Source: Saccoglossus kowalevskii (Eukaryota; Hemichordata; Enteropneusta; Harrimaniidae). Taken from it: DNA of 34,007 nt. The notes under the pieces are model-generated. The model had not been told where the DNA came from. It did no database searches and was given only the letters and a program-made list of their open reading frames with translations. The stretch covers positions 121,275-155,281 of the forward strand of contig NW_003158724.1 of assembly GCF_000003605.2 (NCBI RefSeq). The letters run 5' to 3'. The position numbers and the translations under genes are program-made. This document shows, one piece after another, positions 11,441 to 22,095 of the stretch. Numbering within the stretch: position 1 is the stretch's first letter; every line of letters begins with the position of its first letter.

Positions 11441-14400
11441 CTGTAATAACAAATATAACATTTAACATTATTTTAGATTTTAATTTGATTTGATCTAGAG
11501 CAATATTCCAGATAACCAATACAAAGCAACTGGGACTGGCGAGGTAAATTGTATCCAAGTTTCAAACACGCTCGTAGCCCAAATGTTAAAATCACTTTAT
11601 GCTTGCATGTGTTAGGATTTTGACCAGCAATGTGTTAACCAGTTAATATAATATACATGTTCAGAGTTAATGCCAGTAAAATAATAACATTGCCAATAGT
11701 TCACGGCAATGTTATATGCTCACTGAACAGGTATACTACTTGATAACTAGTTCCATTACTACACACAAAATGACCAAAAGCTATCTGAAGCCTGATGATG
11801 CATAAGCCAGCACTGCAACGCAGTAATACCTACTGCTGAAATACTCGGAAAGAATAAAAGGCAACCATGACTGGTGAGACAGAATACAAATTCAGGTTTG
11901 AAATTTTTTGATTATATGGCTCCAGTCACAGCAGTTTTATTAACTTATTGAGAAGCAGCATGGTATTAATCCACTTATACTGTAACCGAGCATGAACAAG
12001 TATGCAGTGCAAGCTCAAGACTCTTTGCCACTGAAACTTGAATATCAGCACAACTGTTAGCGGTGAAAGCAGATTATGCAATCTCCTGCTCATTGATGCA
12101 AATACGCGCAATCTCTCACACATTGACGCAATCTCTCTCATAATGACGCAATTCTATGCAATCTCTCGCGCATTGACGCAATTAGGTGCCATCTCCGGCA
12201 CAATGACACAATATTATGAAATCTCTCGCACATTTTATGCAACCTTCAGCACATTGTCGCTATTCATCACCAGCATATTGATGAAATGTTATTCAATCTT
12301 GCATGCAAGCAATTTCACACAAGAATTATGCGCAACATTTTTCAAAGTACATGTACACGCGCAACGCAGCATTCACACAGGCTTCAGTTGAGCTTTCTGG
12401 AAATATAATCTTGAAAGAGCTGACATTCAGCTCACACATACTTGAAGCTCAGCTGTGAGACCACCACGGAAAACCCATGGTTCAAGATCACCACTCATGA
12501 ATATTTCTTTGTAGCCCTTGGTACACCCTGGATATTGAATAGGTTAGAAAAGAAAAAAGTGAGTATGTGTGAAGGTAACTTGGCAAGGATTGTTTTTTCA
12601 ACACATCAAGCAAGTGAGCAGGTTAAACTAATGACAAATGTCTTTCGGCTAGCAAAACAATTGCCTTGCAACAAGCTACATTACAAAGTGTCATCTTTAC
12701 ACTGAAAACAAGGCAAACTTTATTAATCTGCATGACGTACTGCCTGTCAGTATCTACAATCAACCGAGTCCACGCATGACGCAACGCGCTCCGCAGCAAC
12801 GTGGCGCCGAGCTGGGGGATTATGCAGTCGTTGCGCAGCATCGTAGCGCAGAGCAGAGCAAAGCGATCTGTAGTCACAGTATGTAGCTCATAACGCAAAT
12901 AAAAAAGCTTGTTAATCATAGTAACTCAACCTGCAAATAGCAAAAACTATTTTAGAGCTGCCCTTTCTGAAATCTGATTAAGTGAGAGGATGAATGACAG
13001 CGCAGCGCAGCGCAGCGCAGACAAGTTAGGCGCCTTTGACACATGCAGCGCTGAAATTGCGTAGTTGTACTGTGATCGCATGCCATGTGAAGTATCGACT
13101 GCATATTAACTACCTACCAGTCTACTCATACACAACAAAACAATGAAAAAAGTATGAAATATCACACCAAAATATGCGTACATGTCAAGGTGGCTTGCAT
13201 GAAGTCGCAGGATATTTGTGGTACCTGTCCCATCACTGTATAATTACAAAAGAAAATAGGGAAAAAATCTGTTAGTCTCATCAAGTCTACAAATACTGAT
13301 TTTGTTGGTTCTACTGCAGAAAAACAAATCCAGCACTTGCAGAGATTACACATGTTTATTGTCAAAATGGGTCAGGGAAACACAGTTAATGAATGCAATA
13401 TTTAGTGGAGGGTCAATGTGTAACACTGATGAGCAACATTTAATATTACAAGCGCATTTAGTTTGTAGTAGCTCATCAGTTTCGTGCATTGTCCTATCCT
13501 CCAATTGCAAATATTATGTGCCCCAAGGATAAATGAGGCAGATGAAAACACAAAGCCAGTCTTAGGTACAGAATCAACTCTGAATGCATCTATACAACTG
13601 ATAGATAATATTTTGTACTGGAGTACACTATTGAAATCAATTACTTTCATACTGAAGCATAGCTGTGTTCTCATCATTGTATTATATCCCTTGAGATTTG
13701 GAAATAGTCCAACTGCTTTTTATTTTGTCATTACCAAACTAAATGTTTTTTTTTGTTTTGTTTTTCTTGCAGTGGAGTACATTTACTGTTGGGTAGGATT
13801 GGAATTACTTTACCTAGCCACTTTACAAAGGAGTGAAGCAGAGAAACAACTCCTTTCATGTCCCATACATATGGATAAAGCTCATAAAGAAGTGATCGAT
13901 TTGGTATGTTGGTCAATCTCTGGAACAGCCTATTAACTGCTTGGCACGAGTTGGCAAACATGCATGCACGGTCACCCCATTCCACTGCCTGCAACAGAAA
14001 ATAAACATACAATTATATACCACAGTTACAAACAAGTGAAGTGCAGCAGAATAAGTGGATTGAGTGTTATGTCAGCAATTCAAATTCAACACTCATCACG
14101 TCAGACTGTGGAAAACATGCTTGCGATATATATAAATGGCTCAGATTGCTACAAAACTTGTGTCTGATTTTATACAAACGTCACAGAGTTTGCACTTCCA
14201 CCAATAGCGAATTAATTTAGGTTTGACAACAACAAATTAAGTCACAAACTAATGGTCACGATTTAAAACCTACCATCATGCCATAAGCTTCAGAAAGGTA
14301 AAATTAAATAGTCTGCATAACAATGATTAGTGGCATACTTCATCATTTATCAAACAAATTTGTTTTGTTGGCTTTTTTTATTCAAAATTACATTTTCTTG

Positions 14401-17400
14401 TAGGTAGGAAGCAGTTACTTTGGAAGGCAGTGAAAAATTATCAAAAGTATCAACTTATGACGAGACAGATGTATAAAGATTTCTTACCATTGGAGGTGGG
14501 TGTTTAGAATGCTTTGACTCTGTCACACAAAATGCATGCGTCTTCAACCAATGCAACTCTTCTAACATATAAACAGCTCTAAGACCATGTTCATATGGCA
14601 AGAAAAATGTATCCACCAGCAATTCAATGTCCTCAAATGTTGGTATCTCCAAGAACATAGAATTTCTTTGGGGTTCAGCAGTTTCATTTGAACTAATCAA
14701 TTCAGCTTGAATTTTTTCAGCATAGTTAGGTTTTTCTGCAGCATTACTACTTAACTGCATTGGAATATCAGACACTTTGTTGACTGTTGTAGAACAATTG
14801 GTCATCATTACACTGCTTATTTTTGTAGGCACATGTACATTTTCCGATCCTTTCATAGTTGATCCATCAGCAGTAATGTCCATTGGTTCAACTTTTTCTT
14901 CCTCATCAACAGAGGCATCTTCCACACTCATAACTTCTAAAGTCCTCAGAGCATTTTGTGCTTCTGTCATAAGTTGTGTAGATACAGATGGACTAGGGTT
15001 AAGGGAGTCTGTTGTAGGTGTAACAGACATGCATGTACTCACTCCGGTGGCAGGTAATTGTGATTCCGGAGAAGGTGCCATACTAAAAGTTTTGGATTCT
15101 GCCTTGCCAGTTGAACTACGTGACTGTGTAAATTCATGTAGCCAATCTTTTATAGCTATTTTCAGAGCAAGCTGTGGGTCATAACTACCATGTCGTGGTG
15201 ATAAACAATTACTTGATTCTCCTTCTCTTTCTAATTTTATGTCTGCATTAATGGTTGCATTGCACAATTCATCTGAAAAAAAAAAATGAAAAACATGCTT
15301 GATCTCAGTGTTCTCCCCAGGAATTTAAACCACTGTGGCGGCCTAATTTGCATATCATTTACATAATAATAGAAATTGACCAAAGCACATTTATACCCAC
15401 ACACTAAACAACATATATTTAAAAAACAAAGTGGCAGATATTTATTTGCTTCACACAGTGTTATAAACACTTTTATTTTGGGCACTTTTGTAATATTAAT
15501 GAGCTCAGTCACAGTGCAAATATATTTTTTTTGGAGTCAAAATATTACGTTTCACAATTTAGAAGAGTTTGAATTTAAAAATTTTACGTTCTCGAAATGC
15601 AAATGCTGCAGACTAAAAAGAAACAAATAAATTGTAAAAGGTTAAATGAAACTAATTTGAAACGTTTGAGCCAGGATTATGTTCACGACTTTCATGATCT
15701 TATTTACTACAAATTTCTCCTTAAAAAAATCGACCATTATTTGGCGGAAGTTACATTGCGGAAGTAAAGCGATGTCGTAGCACGATGTGTTGGTATGAAT
15801 TTCAGATGAAAACTGCATGATGGTTTTCAAAAGAGGTGATTAGAAATTTTTAAAAGGTAAAAGAAGTCTTGAAAGAAGAGTTTTTACATGATCCACGATG
15901 ATAACAGTTCAAATGTATTTTACCCAATCACGCAATAAACACGTATATTTCTTGAGTAGCGTAAACTGATCGTGAACTCCGCTTTGCCCATGTTACATCG
16001 AGTGGAATTGATTTTGAAAGAATTTTAGCTTTCAATCTAAAGACTGCGTCTTTCGTCAGAAAGTATTTACTTACAAACAAAGGGGTGAAAATCTTACAAA
16101 ATTGACTTGTATTGTTCAATCGCGGGACTATGTCTATTGTTTACAAATTATTATCCACGACTGGCAGGATGCGCGTCGTTCGGTACGTAAGTATAATAAC
16201 AATATGGCAATAGTTCTGGTCGGAAGCGTTTCCGTGGTGGTCGCTAATTTTGAGTGCCGGTTGGGCCGACCAGCGCGACGAGATCCCCAATGAAAAAAGC
16301 ACTGTGGCGGTCTTGCTAATCACCGTGGCGGTGTCAGACCGGTGTGGCGGCAAATCGAAGCACTGTGGCGGGACCGCCACGCTGTTTACATCCTGGGGAG
16401 AACACTGCTTGATCTAATTCTTATTGAACAAACACAAAAGTCTCCGATTCAGAACACTATAGCTGGTTGCTTGTAATATTTAAATAAATTCATTGAAGGT
16501 TACAGCATACACACGTTTTATTGAATGCCAATGCACAATAAAAATGGATACATACTGAATACTTCTTTTCTGCCATCTTGATTGTGCGCAAAACTACACC
16601 ATGTAGCGAGAGTGTGGATAGGAATAAAATTTGCTTCATATTCACAATTTGGATTTGTGAGAATTCCACTCAGGTGAGGTATAAGTTCTGTGGAACGTCC
16701 ACAGTAAGGACCTGCAAAAAAGTAACAGCTTTAGGAATACATTTCTGCGGAATAAAACATCAAAATATTGTGGATACTGATAGGTACAGGTACAGTTTTC
16801 TTGCTTAAGGGTGAACTTCAGTTCATACCATCTATTCCTATTTAATGCTATTCTGAAATGATAGTTTTTTGTTATTATCCACATAGAGATGTCAATGTTA
16901 CACGCCCACAGGAGAGGGCAGAAAGCACACATTTCAATATTCTGACTAGTAATAAATATTAAACAATACCACACACCCACCCCCAAAAACCATCAAGATC
17001 ATACAACTTGCACATGCCTGCGCATAAACATAACTCACCTAAAAACAACCTTTTTTGGTCATAATCATTTGCATGAATGTTATCCCAGATCACTGGTGGT
17101 CTTTTCAACACTTTTTTCAGCTCCACTATAGACTCTGCACTAATAAACTTAGACACTACCTTCGGTCCTATCACAAAGAAAATCATAAGATGGGAGTACT
17201 AAGTACACATGAAAAGATGTCTGTCATCTCCATATAAAATATACATCAGTCCACAGAGAAATAAATACTTAATGAAGAAGCACTACATCACATTTCAAAT
17301 GTGACGAGCATAGAACATTTTCTAATTGTACAAGAAAATGAATCTGAATTGTTTCAATATTTCTTACTCACCTGTCCATAGTACATGAATCTGGGAGAGA

Positions 17401-19620
17401 AGTTTATTACCAATGGTAGTTAAGTATTCAGAATTTGCAACATCAGGGACAGCTCTGGTTCCACAGTATTCTACAAAAGACAAATCATTGCCAACAATCA
17501 GAACACTGAACCAATAGAGATTGTGAATAAGAAAGTAGAACCACAAGTTGTACTCAAAGGCTAAGTAAATTATACAACAAATTATATATCCCACCTTTCA
17601 AAACAATGTATGTATATTAATATTTAACAAAACCATTGAAATTTAATAACAAACGAACTGTATTACCTGTGGGACAAAATAAAAATGTTGGTTGTCCGAG
17701 ATGCTGGTACACTTCATTTGTAACTGAAACTTGAGCATGGGCAAATGATTGGAAGATTTCTTTGTCTGCTGTACACATATCAGTCTCTATGTCATCAAAC
17801 AACAAAGCAAAAACTTCACATCCAAAATCTTTCACCTGTAAATAATAACATTGTTTTAGTTTTAATAGGGTAAAAATGAACCCCAAAACTCTTGGATGCC
17901 TCAAGAACGAAAACACTTTTGGCAAAATTAGTCATCAAGTCACTGTTTTTCCATGAAATTCAAACCTATAATATATGAGCAATACAGTAAAAGCACTTAG
18001 CCAAGATTATTTTTGTTTAGTGAGTTACAAACAAACATATCCAAATGTAAATTTCTGATTGGCCATGATCTCATCATGAAAATCATTAATTGATGTTAAA
18101 ATTTTCAACATTGATTTCAGTGGAAAAACATCATGATTATTTTCAATTTTGGGGAAATAAACATAGCATTTGAGTTTTTAACATTTCACAATGATACAAT
18201 AGATCACTCATTGAAGTAAGAGATCAACTGCAAAACCAGTAAAGGACAAACCTGTTCTAATTTCCTTTTTAGGCAGGTAACTTCTTTAACACTGGAAAAC
18301 GTGATATCCAGACCGGGTGACAGAGCATATATGAATTGCACATTGTTTTCCTTGGCAGCGGAAATCAGTGATGTAAGGTGGTCTATGGAGAACAATATTA
18401 TAATTTTGATTTGTTAAAAGACAATGATTTGTTAGTCTTGCATTAAATTTTTCCTATCTCAGTAAAATGTAAATCGCTTTAATTTAACATGAGAAAATTA
18501 CCATGTATTTTATGAGCATAAAGCAGCAGGGAACATTCAACATTTTTCTTCTTCACAAAAATCAATTTAAATATCAAATAACTAATATTCCTAGCAGTAA
18601 AAATTAAACAGTTTACAGTATACATATATTTGTGAAGAAGGTGTTAAACGTTATAAGATTCATTTCATCATGAACAATAGAATATAAATGCCACACACAG
18701 AAAGGAATGTTAAGCAATGAATACTTAGCAAAGTTAATGTCGTGAAAGCACAAGAACAAATTCTTGAGACCAGAGAGATCGTCAAAAAGTATTTTGTTAA
18801 TTTCAATCTCACAAACTTATCATGAGAATGTTTAGAAAAGAAAATTTGAGAATATTGAATATTTTTTTAACTAAACTCACCAGCTTCTTCAACTGAATAC
18901 ATATCCCTCCAGCAGGCACGATGTTTGGAATCATCTTTTGGAGCATACATGTAATGCTTCAAATTTAACTTACTCTGGAGCTGAAACAGTCTAATCCTCT
19001 GATCTGTACTCCATGGACGACCATAAAATCCTATCAAAGAAAGGTGAATTTTAAGGAACAGTCACTTGAGGGAAAGTTCTCACCTACTTCTAATAATTGG
19101 ATTCAATGGCTTCTGTTAGCTTATATTCAGACAAGCTCAACCACGAGTAGATGTGTGGGAACATGATCTTTTTTTAGCTTCATGGTAGCAATAAATCATA
19201 GAAAAATTAACAGAAAAATAGTTTTTTCGAATAGCGAATAATCACTCACGATTTTAACAAAACACACCAATAACAAATACGGGTCAATGAACGAAAATCC
19301 TGACAAAACACACTGTCGAATGACAACATTGTGACAATATAATTTCAATCATTCGATTACAAGTCGAAGTTCAGAAAGGTGGTCAGCTGCTAAATAACAA
19401 TGCAAATAAACCGAATAGTAATCTCCAATCATGCATGGTTGCACAGCATACAATTGTTTTTAATTTAGGAGGATATAATTACTGAAACGCTGGTACCATC
19501 GACGTTTACAGAGTGCAGACAAAGTCGACAAAATGGCGGCTGTACAATGATTAGGATAGGTTTCATAATCTTACCTTCAACAACTCCACACAGAAAACTC
19601 CCGTTCGGCATAGAAGACAT
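8084..19620 (-). CDS. OGA: Protein O-GlcNAcase (OGA/MGEA5), complete, 15 coding exons
   Basis: The enzyme removes O-linked N-acetylglucosamine from Ser/Thr of nuclear and cytosolic proteins. Exons in transcript order: 19575-19620, 18881-19030, 18252-18382, 17667-17835, 17372-17470, 17039-17167, 16556-16711, 14488-15272, 13814-13988, 12442-12527, 11336-11440, 10756-10847, 9646-9835, 9269-9428, 8084-8220. All introns are GT-AG and all phases agree. The sum is 2610 nt, or 869 residues plus stop, against 916 in human. Order: GH84 glycosidase domain (about residues 10-290), low-complexity linker, stalk helices, C-terminal acetyltransferase-like domain. The start ATG at 19618-19620 gives [19 protein letters not shown], far shorter before FLCGVVEG than the human N-terminus. 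The gene converges on the first gene and is transcribed in the same direction as NFYA. Confidence 0.97.
8377..8640 (-). mobile_element. Internally deleted fragment of hAT family A
   Basis: Lying in OGA intron 14, this stretch matches the reverse complement of the interior of the 15306-16407 element. The match runs from GCACTCAAAATTAG through the block TCTTTAGATTG...AGCTAAAATTC and on to AAAACCATCATGCAGTTTTC. Relative to that element, about 140 bp are missing after the GACCACCACGGAAA block. Both termini are absent, so it cannot move. Confidence 0.8.
8777..8983. mobile_element. Mariner-like MITE in OGA intron 14
   Basis: The left end, TA then CTGTAAAATGAC, faces a right end with TTTACAG then TA. 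The arms TTTTCACTGGGTTTAAATTT and, in reverse complement, ATTCACTGGGGTTTAATTTT extend the imperfect inverted repeat beyond 40 bp. The flanking TA dinucleotides fit the TA target of Tc1/mariner elements. The total is about 207 bp without coding capacity. Confidence 0.7.
12078..12280. repeat. Degenerate minisatellite built of 10-bp modules
   Basis: In OGA intron 10, versions of GCAATCTCTCGCACATTGAC start at 12078, 12108, 12128, 12158, 12188, 12218, 12239 and 12259. Successive offsets are 30, 20, 30, 30, 30, 21 and 20, so a 20-bp core alternates with an optional 10-bp spacer such as GCAATTCTAT. An open frame runs through it but is a by-product of the near-tandem structure. Confidence 0.8.
12442..13988 (-). 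CDS. OGA: OGA exons 9-10: stalk (dimerisation) helices
   Basis: Exon 9 (13814-13988) encodes the helical stretch [20 protein letters not shown] then YPYVWDMKG and LHSFVKWLG. Exon 10 (12442-12527) gives [17 protein letters not shown], the counterpart of the human GDQEPWAFRGGL block. In OGA the stalk forms the dimer that builds the substrate cleft. Failure to splice after exon 9 would add 27 residues and stop at 13731-13733, truncating the protein before the C-terminal domain. Confidence 0.93.
12770..13030. repeat. GCGCA-rich patch in OGA intron 9
   Basis: An island of higher G+C in AT-rich intron: GACGCAACGCGCTCCGCAGC, GTTGCGCAGCATCGTAGCGC, then a clean tandem GCGCA x4 at about 12999-13019. 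There is no coding frame. It may be a decayed simple-repeat array. Confidence 0.55.
14488..15272 (-). CDS. OGA: OGA exon 8: linker between the two domains
   Basis: This 785-nt exon covers residues 294-555. Its start continues the conserved [12 protein letters not shown] block and the helix [18 protein letters not shown] long Ser/Thr/Glu/Asp-rich disordered stretch follows, including [17 protein letters not shown]; human OGA is cleaved by caspase-3 in the corresponding linker. The exon ends with the stalk start [17 protein letters not shown] and LEELHWLK. The middle is poorly conserved against human, as expected for this linker. Reading into the next intron adds ten residues and stops at 14455. 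Confidence 0.93.
15306..16407 (+). mobile_element. Complete non-autonomous hAT element, family A, in OGA intron 7
   Basis: The element has a perfect 17-bp terminal inverted repeat: CAGTGTTCTCCCCAGGA at 15306-15322 and its reverse complement at 16391-16407. The repeat continues imperfectly for about 20 more bases. It is flanked by a perfect 8-bp target duplication CTTGATCT (15298-15305 and 16408-16415). A CAGNG start plus an 8-bp duplication defines the hAT superfamily. The 1102 bp carry no transposase frame. Relatives in this window: 33582-34007, 8377-8640, and the interior of 30678-32567. The perfect duplication suggests a fairly recent insertion. Confidence 0.93.
15329..16380. repeat. Subterminal GTGGCGG repeats of hAT family A
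   Basis: CACTGTGGCGG or close variants (CACCGTGGCGG, CGGTGTGGCGG) occur once near the left end (about 15331) and at least four times near the right end (about 16302, 16322, 16341 and 16363), the last followed by an inverted GACCGCCAC. Subterminal repeats of this kind are typical transposase-binding sites in hAT elements; that role here is inferred. Confidence 0.7.
16556..19620 (-). CDS. OGA: OGA exons 1-7: GH84 O-GlcNAcase catalytic domain
   Basis: Active-site blocks are all present: GFYGRPW (16-22), APKDD with Lys47, FALLFDDIE with the catalytic aspartate pair Asp123-Asp124 (human Asp174-Asp175), EYCGT (166-170), [19 protein letters not shown] (224-242) and [10 protein letters not shown] (261-270). 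The domain should therefore be active by substrate-assisted catalysis through the N-acetyl group. Exon 7 ends at the donor A|GTATGT (16555-16554), which alone keeps the frame into exon 8; the nearer GTATTC site would not. One residue is absent relative to human in the loop before TFLFCPT. Confidence 0.96.
19530..19540 (+). promoter_or_regulatory. YY1-like motif in OGA intron 1
   Basis: AAAATGGCGGC matches the YY1 consensus AANATGGCGGC exactly. It lies 35 bases inside intron 1 of OGA, on the opposite strand. YY1 sites just downstream of start sites are common in housekeeping genes. Binding is inferred. Confidence 0.45.
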
Positions 19621-19759
19621 GTCGGAAAGTTAAAAATTGTAAATAACCGTCGACCATAAGCGATGACGGCGAAAGCAAAACACTGTAATGAAACAAGTAG
19701 ATATATTTCAGCTCCGATTTTCACTACGCATAGCAAGCAATCCGGTTTAAACTGGTCGG

Positions 19760-19773
19760 TGATCACGTGATCA
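19760..19773. promoter_or_regulatory. Palindromic E-box upstream of OGA
   Basis: TGATCACGTGATCA is a perfect 14-bp palindrome centred on CACGTG, about 140 bp upstream of the OGA start codon. TCACGTGA is the type bound by bHLH-zip factors such as USF, MITF and TFE3/TFEB. It is probably a promoter element. Confidence 0.5.
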
Positions 19774-20733
19774 TTGAAAACAAATTGAGTGTTCCCCGGA
19801 TGAAGATGGAACTGGTATGACAGGTTTGATCTAGTTGATGGAGTGAAATGTAAGAAATGTTTCCCATTTTTGCATGATACAACATTTTTAAAAAAATCAG
19901 AAAATATATATATTTATAAAAAAAATACAATTTTTTTCAGACTAAATAATGCTAATTCATCCTGAAATTGTTGGCTACTGATTTATTTATCACCCATTTC
20001 TCTGACATTTTCTGCTGAAATTTAGGTTCTTTTATTAACAGAATAGTTGTTTATATAGCAAAAGAGAATGACAAATTTTCTTTACGAAGATAAGAACGTA
20101 TTCTATTTTCGCATACTGTGTAACATGTCTCTTTAGCTAGCATGTTATTTTAGTTAATTTTAGCTAATTCAACTCATTCAGGGTGCAGCTCATTTAAAAG
20201 AAATTATATTCTAAATTAGACTGTTGGTTCAATTAAAAACCTGGAAATTTGTGCGTTGACCTAAAATGGAATGTAAAGCACTCTGTATCTGCCTGTGAAA
20301 GGCAGAAAGCTGGGAATGTTTTATGGTATACTTTATAAATCAAAATGACTGTTAAATTTCAAATTGACCAATCCAGAAATTAATATTAATGAGATCAACA
20401 TCATCCAATCAGCAAGCACTTTTTTAAATAAGTGGGCAGTCACAGATGCTACCACTTAAAGGCTTGTGAGTGCATTATTGACATAGATAATGTGAAAGTT
20501 TATGATCGGTATTTACAAATTGTTATAATTATATTTTATAAAATAAGGTAGAGCTTGCTGCCTTTCACTGTAGTTTACCCTGTTTAACATTTTTTTTTTG
20601 AAATACAGTTTCTCAATCACTTGGCTATTATCACAAATTTCTCATCACTGGAGTGATTTACATTTCAATTTTTGGTTCCCTTGGCGTCTCTAATAAATAA
20701 TATATCTAATCGCTGAACTTGATTCATGTCCAC

Positions 20734-20853
20734 ATTTTGTTCATTTTGCGATTCTTCAATCCTCTATATTTAGCAAATATTTTTGTCATTTTTGATAAAA
20801 AAATGCTATTTTCAACTTTTTCTTGAAAAATACCAGCTCAATTACTATAATAT
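20734..20853. repeat. Single diverged unit of the 5057-5390 repeat
   Basis: It shares TTTGTTCATTTTGCG, CTCTATATTTAGCAAATATT, a TTTGATAAAAAAATGCTATT block and TTCTTGAAAAATACCAGCTC in the same order and orientation as the tandem units near 5.1-5.4 kb. Confidence 0.7.
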
Positions 20854-21333
20854 GGTTTGTAAAATATTGTGGTAACAATAACCATGACAAATCACTAATA
20901 TATCACCATATAGAACATTATCAACTTTGTTTTGAGGAAGACAATCTACAAAGACAGTGGAGCTATTTAAACCAGGAGGTCAGTCGTTTTAGTAAGAGAT
21001 AAATCATTAAAACTCTGCATGGCAAAACTACTGTGGACATTTTTTCCCCTCACCTAGTTTTAAGATGCCTGTATATATTGTTGTTAACTGCTGTCTCAGG
21101 AGCCGTTGATACAACTTGATATGTAACTGTTTAGAAATAATACTACCGCCGGGGTACCAGTAGATCTGATAATTTGTTGGTGGAAATCCACTAAATCTAA
21201 ATCAGGGAATCTATTAGTTGAATTATTGTGGCCAGTTCGGTCATAGTTTTATTTGTTCAACATATTCTTGCCTGTAGTGAGTGCAGTAATTTGCATATGA
21301 CAAAATGTGCATTTGATTGCTGTGTGCAAAGAA

Positions 21334-21529
21334 CACAATGGGTGTTGTTGCAGTTTAGTTCATCTGTGTAGGTATCTGTATTTATAGATGTCTGTACGTC
21401 TGTTCCCCGAATATCTCAAAAAACATGGGCACACAATGGGTGTTGTTGCAGTTCAGTTCATCTGTGTAGGTATCTGTATTTATAGATGTCTGTACGTCTG
21501 TTTCATCAATATCTCAAGAAACATGATGC
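21334..21529. repeat. Tandem duplication of a 98-bp unit
   Basis: CACAATGGGTGTTGTTGCAG begins at 21334 and again at 21432. The two 98-bp units differ at only a few positions by eye (for example TTTAG/TTCAG and CCCCGAAT/TCATCAAT). The second ends near ATCTCAAGAAACATG. Confidence 0.9.
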
Positions 21530-21856
21530 TCTGTGATAATACACAGACCTGATATAATTTCAGTGGAAATCTGTGCATTTTACTGCACATTAGTGTTATA
21601 CACTACCCTACTCCCAAATGCCATTTTTTTTGTCAAAAACCGTTTAGCGACAGGCCATTTTTTTTTTAATTCTCCATTTTTGTTTATAGAATGCCTTGGG
21701 TAGTTTCAAGGGCAACAACCACACTTGTGGTCAGCATCTTGTAAATGCCACAGATCAAAGGTAAACTTATCTCTTTAACACCTTGAACTCGCCTGAACAT
21801 TTTTTTGATGACTTTTGAAACACTCCAACTTTACTGTGAGTCAATGTGTATACATA

Positions 21857-22095
21857 TAACCATATAACCAAAAGCAGGAAGGCCTCTCATGCACTGGTCA
21901 TTTCTATGCAGCATAGATGATACTGCACAGAAAACCAGTACAGGAATATAATTATAAATCAGTGCAGCTTGGTGTGGCAAGCTGCACTGGTACCGCACAG
22001 ATGAATACTGTGCAGGATAGACACAGCTACCGTAACCATATAACCAAAAGCAGGAAGGCCTCTCATGCACTGGTCATTTCTATGCAGCATAGATG
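21857..22095. repeat. Identical 63-bp direct repeats around a hairpin
   Basis: Positions 21857-21919 and 22033-22095 are identical by eye, 176 bp apart, starting TAACCATATAACC and ending GCAGCATAGATG. Between them lies a perfect 12-bp stem, CAGTGCAGCTTG (21960-21971) with CAAGCTGCACTG (21978-21989), loop GTGTGG. The arms of the hairpin are too short for a microRNA precursor. Confidence 0.9.

Noticed and set aside
12060-12280. CRISPR-like array
   Set aside because: Repeats are degenerate and contiguous with 0-10 bp spacers, in an intron of an animal gene.
12038-12391. 117-codon plus-strand frame
   Set aside because: Produced by the 10-bp-modular minisatellite; the amino-acid repeats follow the DNA repeat.
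13484-13936. 150-codon plus-strand open frame opposite OGA exon 9
   Set aside because: It is antisense to a conserved coding exon and its intron; no splice logic or family resemblance.
14777-15184. 135-codon plus-strand frame within OGA exon 8
   Set aside because: Shadow of the real minus-strand exon, whose frame continues conserved OGA blocks on both sides.
16547-16552. GTATTC as the donor of OGA exon 7
   Set aside because: It would put exon 8 out of frame; the adjacent A|GTATGT donor keeps the frame and the RKEVF-IKLE alignment with human OGA.
21960-21989. Hairpin as a microRNA precursor
   Set aside because: The stem is only 12 bp and the flanks do not extend it.
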